A stretch of DNA of 64,000 bases from Ilyomonas sp963790435 (lineage in GTDB: Bacteria > Bacteroidota > Bacteroidia > Chitinophagales > Chitinophagaceae): positions 868,001 through 932,000 of the forward strand of contig CAWBOI010000001.1 in NCBI GenBank assembly GCA_963790435.1. Reading direction: 5' to 3'. The position numbers and the translations under genes were made by a program. Under the pieces are notes generated by a model, which was not told where the DNA came from, made no database searches, and saw only the letters and a program-made list of their open reading frames with translations. This document shows positions 9,416-18,729 of the stretch, piece after piece (the first letter of the stretch is position 1; the number at the start of each line of letters is the position of its first letter).

Positions 9416-9553
9416 AAATTTTTTTTTCAACAAAAAGGGTAGAAATTCGTCCTCCTGTCCTAAAAATTTTTCATAGCCAAACGTAATTTTTTTGAACAGA
9501 GCTTACTAACAAATCTTATTTTTTAACTGTGTAAACCGGGTTGCTTTCTCACT

Positions 9554-10996
9554 ATGACTACTATGACAACTACAACTGCAGAAGCGATATGGAATAACTG
9601 TTTAAAAATAATAAAAGACATTGTAGAATGGCAACATTTTAAAACCTGGTTTGAACCCATCAAGGCAATTGAATTAAAAGGAAATGTGTTACTTATTCAG
9701 GTTCCCAGCCAGTTTTTTTATGAATATTTGGAGGAACATTATGTAACCCTTCTGGCAAAAATTTTAAAGCGCGAATTGGGCAAAGAAGCCCGTTTGGAAT
9801 ATCGGATAATGGTGGATAGCGGCAACAAAGGCCGCAATGGTTCCATGGATGTTTCGGCTTCTTATGGAAAGGTTTATACCAATAACGAAATGGATTTTCC
9901 ATTGGTCATTAACAACCCTGTTAAAAATCCATTTGTTATTCCGGGTTTAAAAAAAGTACAGATTGATCCGCAACTCAATCCTTCCTATGTTTTTGATTCG
10001 TTAATAGAAGGCGATTGCAATCGTGTAGCTCGTCGTGCCGGCAAAACCGTGGCTGAAAAGCCAGGTGCCAGTTCTTTCAATCCGCTGGTTATTTATGGCG
10101 GCGTTGGTTTGGGCAAAACGCATTTGGCACAGTGCATTGGCAACGAAGTAAAAAAGCTCAATCCCAATAAAATTGTGTTGTATGTAAGCAGTGAAAAATT
10201 CATCAATCAATTCCAGGATCATAGCCGGAACAACGCCATCAACGATTTCATTCATTTTTACCAGTTGATTGATGTCTTGATTATTGATGATGTACAATTT
10301 TTCAATCGCGCAGAACGCAGTCAGGACGCGTTCTTCGCTATTTTCAATCATCTTCATCAAAGTGGAAAACAACTGGTGTTAACATCGGATAAACCACCAA
10401 AAGATTTAGATGGTTTGCAGGAACGTTTGTTAAGCCGTTTTCGCTGGGGTTTGAGTGCCGATTTAGCAATGCCCGATTATGAAACCCGCATTGAAATTTT
10501 AGAGCGTAAAATGAGATCTGATGGCTGCGACATGCCTATCGAAGTGATTAAATACATCGCTTATAACATCACTACCAATGTGCGCGAGTTGGAAGGGGCT
10601 TTGATTTCGTTATTGGCACAATCGTCGTTAAACAAACGCGACATTGATGTTGAGCTTGCCAAGAAAGTGCTGCGCAATTTTGTAAAAACCAGCAACAAAG
10701 AAATCACCATTGATACCATTCAAAAAATGGTGTGTGAATACTTTGATGTGCCTTACGATAAGCTGTTGCAAAAAACCCGTAAACGCGAGATTGTACAGGC
10801 GCGACAAATCACGATGTACCTCGCTAAATCGTTCACCAAAAATTCATTAAAAACAATAGGCGAGCATTTTGGCGGACGCGATCATACTACCGTAATTCAC
10901 AGTTGCCAAACCGTAAAAGATTTAATGGACACGGATAGTTTGTTTAAAGAAAACGTAATTGAACTCACACAAAAAGTGCAACTCGCTTCTATGTAA
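9554..10996 (+). CDS. dnaA: Chromosomal replication initiator protein DnaA
   Basis: ATP-dependent initiator that binds DnaA boxes and opens oriC. The 480-aa product shows domain I (AEAIWNNCLKIIKDIVEWQHF), a linker, the AAA+ domain with Walker A GGVGLGKTH (about 182-190) and Walker B VLIIDDVQFF, and domain IV ending in the DnaA signature GGRDHTTVIHSC. Two ATGs are available (9554 and 9563). The 138-base upstream gap is very AT-rich, but no TTATCCACA-type DnaA box cluster was recognised there, so oriC is not assigned. A strong terminator follows at 11070. Confidence 0.98.
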   Translation: MTTMTTTTAEAIWNNCLKIIKDIVEWQHFKTWFEPIKAIELKGNVLLIQVPSQFFYEYLEEHYVTLLAKILKRELGKEARLEYRIMVDSGNKGRNGSMDVSASYGKVYTNNEMDFPLVINNPVKNPFVIPGLKKVQIDPQLNPSYVFDSLIEGDCNRVARRAGKTVAEKPGASSFNPLVIYGGVGLGKTHLAQCIGNEVKKLNPNKIVLYVSSEKFINQFQDHSRNNAINDFIHFYQLIDVLIIDDVQFFNRAERSQDAFFAIFNHLHQSGKQLVLTSDKPPKDLDGLQERLLSRFRWGLSADLAMPDYETRIEILERKMRSDGCDMPIEVIKYIAYNITTNVRELEGALISLLAQSSLNKRDIDVELAKKVLRNFVKTSNKEITIDTIQKMVCEYFDVPYDKLLQKTRKREIVQARQITMYLAKSFTKNSLKTIGEHFGGRDHTTVIHSCQTVKDLMDTDSLFKENVIELTQKVQLASM

Positions 10997-11069
10997 TGAA
11001 GCAGCTTTTGGTTTTGCCCGAAAAATAAACAAGCCAACTTCAACAAAACAATTTTTTCTATAAAAACAG

Positions 11070-11101
11070 AACAGGCTGCCACAACGGGCAGCCTGTTTTT
11101 A
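11070..11101 (+). terminator. Rho-independent terminator downstream of dnaA
   Basis: A perfect 11-bp GC-rich stem (11070-11080 with 11087-11097) with a 6-base loop and a T5 tract. It separates dnaA from the convergent gene at 11127. Confidence 0.85.
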
Positions 11102-11126
11102 CAAACAGAAAACCTACCTACCATTT

Positions 11127-11588
11127 TTACCAGCCGCGATTATCACGATCACGATGTTCAAATTTATCATCACCACGATCAAATCTATCATCATGGCGAT
11201 CAAACCTGTGGTCATGGTCATAAGCCATATCAGGACGAGGGCCACCATAATTTCTAAATCTTTCTACATGAAAACGGTTTTCGTTCCATACATCAAAACC
11301 ATAATGGTTCACCACAAAGCGAGGCTGATTATCTAACCAAATGTAGCGTGGCAAACGATAAGAAGTTGTCCAGGCACCCTGAAACGGATAAATGTATTGC
11401 CGCGTTTCAAAACTATAATACACATTACTTTGCGGATAGTAATAAAACGATTGCTGCCTGTTGTCTCTGCAATCATTTCCTTGTTGCTGATAAGGCGCAT
11501 TATAACCACCGTCGTACTGTGCAGAGGCATTGTTACTGGTAAAAACAAACGCAGCAACAATAACGATTGTGTAAAAAATTGTTTTCAT
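11127..11588 (-). CDS. Secreted His/Asp/Arg-rich protein of unknown function
   Basis: The protein starts best at ATG 11588, giving MKTIFYTIVIVAAFVFTSNNASA as a signal peptide; the open frame continues upstream to 11630 but adds only a basic non-signal stretch. The mature region has aromatic-rich segments (QSFYYYPQSNVYYSF, YIYPFQGAW) and ends in a low-complexity tail of repeated HDHRFDRHDDRFDRGDD-type units. The tail could bind metal ions or mineral, but this is speculation. No family was recognised. The gene is monocistronic and convergent with dnaA. Confidence 0.7.
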   Translation of the reverse strand: MKTIFYTIVIVAAFVFTSNNASAQYDGGYNAPYQQQGNDCRDNRQQSFYYYPQSNVYYSFETRQYIYPFQGAWTTSYRLPRYIWLDNQPRFVVNHYGFDVWNENRFHVERFRNYGGPRPDMAYDHDHRFDRHDDRFDRGDDKFEHRDRDNRGW

Positions 11589-11915
11589 AATTGAACGTTT
11601 TAATTGCATGTATTGACGTGATGAAAACAATGATGTAAAATGGCTCTGCTCTCTTTAACATTTTACTGCTTATTTTTTCTTGCTTTAATATTGCAGTAAA
11701 AGCAGGGGTTCTGTGTTGATGAAACAAGCTTTGTTTTTGTCTCATTTTTTTAATTACGCATACAGAAAAAAGGGCAAAAACAAAAACACGCAAACGATAA
11801 AAAAGAGAGTTCAAGAGTAATGCAAAAAATAAGCTTAAAGTTGCCTTTCATCAATCACAATTCGTGAAAGTGTAGTATATTTAAAGGATAACAAAAAAGA
11901 GAGCACAGATAGATA

Positions 11916-14268
11916 ATGGCAAAAAATTTATTGATAGTAGAATCGCCTGCAAAAGCAAAAACAATTGAAAAAATTCTGGGTGATGATTTTGAGGTGAGGA
12001 GCTGTTATGGTCATATCCGCGATTTGGAAAAAGATGATATGGGCATTGATATCAAACACGATTACAAACCCCGCTACATAGTACCCGAAGACAAGCAAAA
12101 AGTGGTGAAGGAACTGAAGCAGGTAGCTAAAAAATCCGGCGAAGTATGGCTGGCAACGGATGAAGACCGTGAAGGCGAAGCTATCAGTTGGCATTTGTGC
12201 GAAGTGTTGGGTTTAGATCCACTAACAACGAAAACGAATTGTGTTTCATGAAATCACGAAGCCTGCCATTAAAAAAGCAGTTGCACAGCCACGGCTTTTA
12301 GATATGAATCTAGTAAACGCACAGCAGGCAAGACGTGTGCTGGACAGAATTGTGGGCTTTGAATTAAGCCCTGTGCTGTGGCGCAAAATCAGTATGCGCA
12401 ACTCGTTAAGCGCAGGCAGGGTGCAGAGTGTAGCCGTAAGGTTAATTGCGGAAAGAGAAAGAGAAATCAATGCGTTTAAGGTCATTTCTTCTTTTAAAAT
12501 TGAAGCCATTTTTTCCGCTCCTGATGCGGCTGGCAAGCCGGTAAATTTCATCGCCGAAGGCGACAAACAAAAAAATGAAGAAGGTGCACAAGCTTTTTTG
12601 CAAAGCTGTAAAGGTGCGGTTTACACTGTAAAAGATGTGCAGGTAAAGCCAACAAAAAAATCGCCTGCCGCGCCGTTTACAACATCTACTTTACAACAGG
12701 AAGCGAGCCGCAAGTTGGGCTATGGCGTAAGCAAAACGATGCTGCTTGCACAGAAGTTATACGAGAATGGACACATCTCTTATATGCGTACTGATAGCGT
12801 GAGTTTGAGCGAAACAGCAATGCAGGATATTGAAGCAAGAATCAGCAGCCAGTATGGTAAAAATTATGTACAGCAACGCAAACATAAAAACAAAAATGAA
12901 AATGCACAGGAAGCGCACGAAGCCATTCGCCCCACTTACATGAATAACACCACGGTGAATGATGCCGATGCTAAACGCTTGTACGAACTGATTTGGAAAC
13001 GCACCATGGCTTCGCAAATGGCAGATGCGCAATTGGAAAAAACGATTGCAAAAATCAATGTGTCAACCAACAGCGCAGAACTAACCGCAGAAGGTGAAGT
13101 GCTGAAGTTTGATGGCTTTTTGAAAGTGTACATGGAAGGCAGAGATGACGATGATGAAAATAATGATGAAAACAAAGAAGGCATATTGCCACCGTTGCAA
13201 AAGGGGGTGAAGCTTTCGTTCAGAGAGATGAAAGCTGTAGAACGCTTTACCCGCGCGGCTCCCCGATACACCGAAGCTTCGCTGGTAAAGAAGCTGGAAG
13301 AGTTGGGCATTGGTCGTCCGTCAACTTATGCTCCTACCATATCAACCATTTTGAAAAGAGGTTATGTAGAGAAGCGCGATAAAGAAGGTATAAAACGTGA
13401 GTATCGCGTGTTGGTTTTGAAGAATAATGATATTTACAAAACAAGAGAAAGTGAGAACACCGGTGCTGAAAAATCGAAGCTCTTTCCAACGGATCTGGGT
13501 TTGGTGGTTACCGATTTTTTAAACCAGCATTTTGATGACATCATGGACTATGGTTTCACCGCAAAAATTGAAACCGAGTTTGATGAGATTGCCAATGGCA
13601 AAGAGAAGTGGACAAAGATGGTTGATGATTTTTATCAACCTTTTAAAACGGATATTTCCAACACTTTGGAAACTGCTCAACGCGCCAAAGGCGAGCGTGA
13701 ATTGGGCGTTGATCCGGCGAGCGGAAAACGGGTAACGGCGCGCATTGGAAGGTTCGGACCCATGGTGCAAATTGGCGAGACTACCGATGAAGAAAAGCCG
13801 CGTTTTGCAAAGCTGAAAGCCGCGCAAAGCATTGAAACCATTACGCTGGAAGATGCGTTGGAACTGTTTCGCCTGCCACGTCATTTAGGACTGTTTGAAG
13901 GCAGTGAAGTAACGGTAAATGTGGGACGCTTTGGGCCCTACATTGCACATGATAAAAAGTTTTATTCGTTATCCAAAGAACAGGACCCGTACAGCATTTT
14001 GCTGGAAGAAGCAGCCCCCATTATTGAAGAAAAGCGCAAAGCAAAAGACGACCGAACCATCAAATTGTTTGAGAAAGAAAAAATACAAATTTTAAAAGGA
14101 CCTTACGGACCGTACATCAAGCAAGGCTTGCGCAATTATAAACTGACCAAAGAGCAACAAGAACGCGCATCGCAGCTTACCATTGAAGAAGTAAAAGCGA
14201 TTATGGATAATTTAAAAGCGAACCCGCCGAAAAAAGCTCCTAAAAAAAAGAGTAAAAAAAGCGCATAG
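11916..14268 (+). CDS. topA: DNA topoisomerase I, with one apparent frameshift
   Basis: Type IA topoisomerase that relaxes negative supercoils. The Toprim domain opens the protein (LLIVESPAKAKTIEKIL, then ATDEDREGEAISWHL), and the catalytic tyrosine lies in GHISYMRTDS. The C-terminus has repeated GRFGPY/GPYGPYIK units and a lysine-rich end instead of Cys4 zinc fingers, common in this phylum. The frame changes at AAAA 12231-12234: dropping one A restores the expected TTKRIVFHEITKPAI, joining 11916-12251 to 12241-14268 (about 784 aa). Because topA is normally essential, an inserted base from sequencing or assembly is the simplest reading. A terminator follows. Confidence 0.93.
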
Positions 14269-14292
14269 ATTTTTTGCATAAAACCAAAAGGG

Positions 14293-14330
14293 AGCATAGA
14301 GAAGCTTTTTCTCTATGCTTGTTTGTTTTT
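14293..14330 (+). terminator. Terminator after topA
   Basis: A perfect 11-bp stem (14293-14303 with 14309-14319), a 5-base loop and a T-rich tail, just 25 bases after the topA stop codon. Confidence 0.8.
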
Positions 14331-14385
14331 TTCACAAATCTGTATAACTTTCTTGCAGAAAAAACAAAAGCAGAACGTACTTTGT

Positions 14386-15267
14386 ATGAGAAGATTGATG
14401 CACGAAACGAAAGAAATAACAGCCTTGTTTTCTCTGTTGGACGATCCTGATGAGGAAGTGTTTTCAACCGTGTCGGAGCGGATTGCAGATTACGGTAAAA
14501 ACATCATTCCTAACCTCGAATCGCTCTGGGAGACTACGCTTCGCGAAGAAGTGCAGGCGCGCATTGAAATGCTCATTCACAAACTGCATTACAAAGACCT
14601 TACTTATGATCTTCAGCAATGGAACAGCAGCGCGTATAACGACTTGCTGTTTGGTACTTTGCTCGTTGCCAAATTTCAATATCCCGATTTGCAAACTACG
14701 CCTGTGTTACAGGAGATAGAAAAAATACGGCGCAACATTTGGCTTGAACTGAATAGTTTTCTCACGCCGCTCGAACAGGCAAATGTGCTCACCAGCATTG
14801 TTTACAATTACTACAATTTAAAAGGCGTTGAAGTTGCCTATACCAACCCCGACGATTTTTTGCTTCACAAAGTGCTGCAAAGCAAGCGGGGCAACGCTTT
14901 GTCGAACGGTTTGTTATACTTAGTGCTGGCAGCTTTGCTTGATATTCCGGTGAAAGCCATCAATGTGCCCAAGCATTTTGTTCTCGCTTTTTTTAAGCCT
15001 GAATTTGATGCCGCTTTGCACAAAAGCAATCCGCAGCAATACATCCTTTTTTATGTAGATGCTACCAGCGGCCAGGTGTTCACACACAAAGAAGTGGAAC
15101 TGTATTTCAAACGCATTTCTGTGCCGCCTACTCCTTTTTACTTTCGCCCGCTTTCCAACAAGCGAATCATTCAATTGTTGATTGAAGAGCTCGCTAAATG
15201 CTTTACTGATGCGCATGTATCTTATAAAAAAGAGGAACTGCTGAAACTGGCTACGCTATTGGATTAA
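14386..15267 (+). CDS. Transglutaminase-core (SirB1-like) family protein
   Basis: About 293 aa from ATG 14386 (or 14398); the open frame extends upstream into the topA terminator, so the upstream start at 14323 is rejected. The middle region resembles the SirB1/transglutaminase-like core 2 family: LEQANVLTSIVYNYYNLKGV, followed by FLLHKVLQSKRGNALSNGLLYLVLAALLDIPV and NVPKHFVLAF. In family terms the Cys of the catalytic triad would lie in the RGN(C/A)LS position, which here is Ala, so it is probably not an active protease or transglutaminase. The N-terminal part is helical and HEAT-like. The role is unknown. Confidence 0.7.
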   Translation: MRRLMHETKEITALFSLLDDPDEEVFSTVSERIADYGKNIIPNLESLWETTLREEVQARIEMLIHKLHYKDLTYDLQQWNSSAYNDLLFGTLLVAKFQYPDLQTTPVLQEIEKIRRNIWLELNSFLTPLEQANVLTSIVYNYYNLKGVEVAYTNPDDFLLHKVLQSKRGNALSNGLLYLVLAALLDIPVKAINVPKHFVLAFFKPEFDAALHKSNPQQYILFYVDATSGQVFTHKEVELYFKRISVPPTPFYFRPLSNKRIIQLLIEELAKCFTDAHVSYKKEELLKLATLLD

Positions 15268-15411
15268 GAGAACCAATTTATAAAAACTCAAGTTCTGGTA
15301 CTTACTGAGCTATGTGAGTTGATTTTGGATTGACGATTCATAATTTTTGATCCACAAGAAGCCCTTGATTTGTCGGGAGTTTTTGTATAAAATAGAATGC
15401 TTTAGTTAAAT

Positions 15412-15419
15412 TAGCTTTG
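15412..15419 (+). promoter_or_regulatory. Candidate -7 promoter box (TAGCTTTG) for the GT2 gene
   Basis: Exact TAnnTTTG match 13 bases before the start codon of the following glycosyltransferase. A TTTG at 15382-15385 is slightly too far upstream for an ideal -33 element. Confidence 0.45.
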
Positions 15420-15432
15420 CAGTTTTGTCATC

Positions 15433-16371
15433 ATGCCATCACAGCCGTTTATTTCCATTTGTATTCCCTCTTACAAACGCACGCATTATTTGCAACGACT
15501 GCTGCAAAGCATTGCGGAACAAACTTTCACCAACTTTGAAGTGATTATTTCAGATGACAGCAATGATGATTCTGTAAAAAAATTAATCGCTCAGTTTGAA
15601 GATAAGTTCGCATTAAAATATTGGCAAAACCAAACTTCATTGGGCACTCCAGCCAACTGGAATGCTGCCCTCAGCAAAGCGAATGGCGAATGGATAAAGC
15701 TGATGCATGATGATGATTGGTTTGCTACGCCTTCTGCCCTTCAACAATTTGCTGAAGCAACAAAACAAAACAATAAGTTTATAGCTGCTAACTACAACAA
15801 TGTTGACGATAACAATCACATTTTATACAAGCCATCGCTAACTTCATTCAAAAAGAAAAGATTGCTTCGTGAGCCTCAAATTTTGCTGGCAGAAAACATC
15901 ATGGGTCAACCAAGTGTTTGCATGGTACATCGTTCTGTAAAAGCAAACTATGATGAGCGAATGAAGTGGCGCGTTGATATTGATTACTACATGCAATTGC
16001 TTTATTCTGAGAAGGCTTTCACGCACATTCCAAACGTGCTCATTAACCTTGGCATTGGCAGCACGCAGGTTACGCATAGTTGTTTAAATGTACCCTCGGT
16101 TGAGTTGCCCGAAGGTTGGTTGTTGATACAAAAATGGAGCATCAAACCACTGAAAAATATAATGGTGTATGATGCCTGGTGGCGCATCCTTCGCAACACA
16201 AAAACGCGCAGCATTAATGCATTGAACCAATTTGCTTCGCCGTGGCCTGAAGTGATTGAAAACATCGTAAAAAGACAAAGCACCATCCATCCATCGCGTT
16301 TACAAAAAGGGATATTTTCAAAGATGTATATGTTGATGAGTTATGTGAAAGATAGGAATCAAATAAAGTGA
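15433..16371 (+). CDS. Family 2 glycosyltransferase
   Basis: A 312-aa GT-A fold glycosyltransferase. The N-terminal nucleotide-sugar binding segment is ISICIPSYKRTHYLQRLLQSI, followed by EVIISDDSNDDS and the metal-binding DxD-like motif LMHDDDWF near residue 95. There is no membrane segment, so it acts at the cytoplasmic side, probably transferring a sugar to a cell-surface polysaccharide or glycolipid precursor. It precedes a GT4 enzyme on the same strand and a third transferase on the opposite strand. Acceptor and donor cannot be predicted. Confidence 0.88.
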   Translation: MPSQPFISICIPSYKRTHYLQRLLQSIAEQTFTNFEVIISDDSNDDSVKKLIAQFEDKFALKYWQNQTSLGTPANWNAALSKANGEWIKLMHDDDWFATPSALQQFAEATKQNNKFIAANYNNVDDNNHILYKPSLTSFKKKRLLREPQILLAENIMGQPSVCMVHRSVKANYDERMKWRVDIDYYMQLLYSEKAFTHIPNVLINLGIGSTQVTHSCLNVPSVELPEGWLLIQKWSIKPLKNIMVYDAWWRILRNTKTRSINALNQFASPWPEVIENIVKRQSTIHPSRLQKGIFSKMYMLMSYVKDRNQIK

Positions 16372-16406
16372 TGTTTGGTTTTGCCGCATTTTATGTTATC
16401 ATTGAA

Positions 16407-16466
16407 TTGAACCGCAAAGACGGGAAGGTTCGCAAAGAGATTGTTCTTCGCGTCTTTGCGGTTCAA
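16407..16466. repeat. Intergenic inverted repeat (CGCAAAGACG family)
   Basis: Perfect 16-bp arms, 16407-16422 and 16451-16466, with a 28-base centre that also contains CGCAAAGAG. It is related by its AACCGC(A/T)AAG core to hairpins at 25240-25345 and 31113-31225. Confidence 0.65.
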
Positions 16467-16488
16467 AAGCTTACCCTGAATTATTTGC

Positions 16489-17613
16489 ATGAAAACAATT
16501 GTTGTCAATACAAGATGGTTACGCAAAAACGCGATGGATGGCATTGGCTGGTTTACTTACAACACGCTGCGCCACATCGTTCAAAACAATCCATCCATCA
16601 CGTTTCATTTTTTGTTCGATAACGGCATTGAGGAAGAATTCTTATTTGGAAAGAATGTAATTCCTCACAACTTATTTCCACCGGCTAAACATGCGGTTTT
16701 AAATGTAATTTGGTTTGAAGTTTCGTGCAGAAGATGGTTGAATAAAATCAAACCTGATTTGTTTTTGTCGCCCGATGGCATTTGCTGTTTGGGTTGGAAG
16801 GGCAAACAATATGCAGTAATTCACGATTTAAACTTCACTTATTACCCAAGAGATTTAAAGCTTACCAATCGCATTTACTACAATTACTTCATTAAAAAAA
16901 GTGCAGAAAAAGCAACACGCATCGGCACTGTTTCTAATTTCAGCAAGAATGATTTGGTAAAAACGTATCGCATCGCTCCGTCAAAAATTGATGTTGTTTA
17001 CAACGGCATCAACAGCTTTTTTGTTCCGCTTGATGAAGAACAAAAAAAAAGGGTTAAAAACAAATACAGCGGGGGAAACAATTATTTTTTATTTGTGGGA
17101 ACCTTGCATCCGCGCAAAAACATTTTGCGTTTATTACAGGCATTTGAAGCCTTTAAAAATGATGCCAGCAACAACATTCATTTGCTCATCGTTGGTAAAG
17201 AATTGTACAGAACCAGCGAGCTTCACAATTATCATCAAAGCATGAGGAATAAAAATGAAGTTCATTTCCTGGGACGCTTGCGGGATAAGGATTTGCAGGC
17301 TGTACTATCGTCTGCCTGCTGCCTTGTTTATGTGCCTTATTTTGAAGGCTTTGGAATTCCCATTGTAGAAGCGATGAACTGCGGCGTTCCGGTGATTACA
17401 TCCAATGTTACATCTATGCCCGAAATCGCAGGCGATGCAGCGTTGGTGGTTGATCCGTTCAATGTGGCTGAAATTGCGCAGGCCATGCAAACCATTGCAT
17501 CAAACGAACAACTACGACAAGATTTAATTACAAAAGGCATTCAACGCGCTGCACAATTTTCATGGAAGCAAACGGCTGAACTGTTATGGCAGGGAATATC
17601 GCAATGTTTGTAA
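16489..17613 (+). CDS. Family 4 glycosyltransferase (GT-B fold)
   Basis: A 374-aa retaining glycosyltransferase of the GT4 family. The N-terminal domain starts VVNTRWLRKNAMDGIGWFTY, and the C-terminal domain carries YFLFVGTLHPRKN and the family EX7E motif in FEGFGIPIVEAMNCGVPVI. It probably uses a nucleotide-activated hexose. The last 30 bases overlap the convergent glycosyltransferase gene on the other strand. It follows the GT2 gene after a 117-base gap containing an inverted repeat, which may partly uncouple the two. Confidence 0.9.
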   Translation: MKTIVVNTRWLRKNAMDGIGWFTYNTLRHIVQNNPSITFHFLFDNGIEEEFLFGKNVIPHNLFPPAKHAVLNVIWFEVSCRRWLNKIKPDLFLSPDGICCLGWKGKQYAVIHDLNFTYYPRDLKLTNRIYYNYFIKKSAEKATRIGTVSNFSKNDLVKTYRIAPSKIDVVYNGINSFFVPLDEEQKKRVKNKYSGGNNYFLFVGTLHPRKNILRLLQAFEAFKNDASNNIHLLIVGKELYRTSELHNYHQSMRNKNEVHFLGRLRDKDLQAVLSSACCLVYVPYFEGFGIPIVEAMNCGVPVITSNVTSMPEIAGDAALVVDPFNVAEIAQAMQTIASNEQLRQDLITKGIQRAAQFSWKQTAELLWQGISQCL

Positions 17614-18726
17614 AAAATGTTGTGCGATGGTTTCTGCGTTGTACACCTGGTAGAATGCTTCGCCGATGTTTGTGTTGATGTATGATGCTTGTTGAATGCA
17701 ATCAACAAAGCCTTTCCAATCATCGTCTTCTACTATCAACAGCTTGTCATTGCAAACAGATACATCTATTCCAACCGCTCCGCTTCTTGTGCTCACTGCA
17801 TTGCAATTAAAAGCCAATGCTTCCACCAGTTTTGTTTTGATGCCACCGCCTGTAACAACCGGATTGATGAAAATATCGGCTGCTAAAAAGTAAGAAGTTA
17901 TATCAGCCACAAAGCCTGTGTAAATGATGTTTTCAGCTTTGGCTTGAATTTGTTTTTGCATCATTTCCGGCAGGTTTTTACCACAAATAAAAATGGTATA
18001 AGCTAACGATGTTTGCTCAATGAGCAAAGGATGGATGCGCGAAACAATTGCTTCTACGGCTGCTGTATTCGGAGCATAGCCTAAGTCGCCATTGAACAAT
18101 AAAACGGTGTTGGAAAAAGGAATGTTATACTCTTTGCACAAGTTTGTTTTTGCCCGTTTTTTTTCATCCGGCGAAGGCGCAGCTTTTTGATAAATTCCGT
18201 ACGTGAGCACGTTGCATTTTTGTTGAGGAACAGAATACGTATTGATTGCAAATTGCCTGTCATCATTCGTTATAAAAAAGCTCATATCCGCTTTGCGGTG
18301 CACCCAACTTTCGTAACGCCACATTAGTTTCCACCACCATTTTTCCAATGTTTTAAAGCGCACCGCTTCAATGTTGTGCGAGCGAACCATCCATACAACA
18401 CCAGCATATTTTTTCAATAAAAAACCCAGCCAGCCGGTGTAAGGATGTTCCATTAAAAGATGTGTGATGCGGTTTTGTTTAATCAGTTTTTTAATCCTGA
18501 AAAAATAAAACAGATTGATATAGTGAAGCGGACTTGTGCTGAACAACGGAATCAATTTGTAATGTTGCGCCAGCGAGACATCGTTATTGCTGGTTGATAC
18601 AACGATGGTTTGGATTAAAGAACCCACTTCTTTATACAATTGCTCAATCGCTTTGTGGCCGCCGTTTACAGCCGGAAGAAACCGATACGGCGCAATGCAC
18701 AACAGGTTGATGCTTTGATCTTTCAA
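17584..18726 (-). CDS. Glycosyltransferase, GT4-like
   Basis: A 380-aa GT-B protein. Features seen are NLLCIAPYRFLPAVNGGHKAIEQL at the N-terminus (glycine-rich acceptor loop), MVRSHNIEAVRF, a donor-domain start LLFNGDLGYAPNTAAVE, and the C-terminal INPVVTGGGIKTKLVEALAF, which stands where the EX7E motif normally lies. It is in the same orientation as the YfhO gene just upstream (4-base gap), implying co-transcription. Its 3' end overlaps the GT4 gene on the plus strand by 30 bases. Confidence 0.85.
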   Translation of the reverse strand: MKDQSINLLCIAPYRFLPAVNGGHKAIEQLYKEVGSLIQTIVVSTSNNDVSLAQHYKLIPLFSTSPLHYINLFYFFRIKKLIKQNRITHLLMEHPYTGWLGFLLKKYAGVVWMVRSHNIEAVRFKTLEKWWWKLMWRYESWVHRKADMSFFITNDDRQFAINTYSVPQQKCNVLTYGIYQKAAPSPDEKKRAKTNLCKEYNIPFSNTVLLFNGDLGYAPNTAAVEAIVSRIHPLLIEQTSLAYTIFICGKNLPEMMQKQIQAKAENIIYTGFVADITSYFLAADIFINPVVTGGGIKTKLVEALAFNCNAVSTRSGAVGIDVSVCNDKLLIVEDDDWKGFVDCIQQASYINTNIGEAFYQVYNAETIAQHFLQTLRYSLP

Positions 18727-18729
18727 AAC

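Noticed and set aside
9416..9553. Possible oriC upstream of dnaA
   Set aside because: The gap is AT-rich, but no cluster of TTATCCACA-like DnaA boxes was seen and GC skew could not be calculated.
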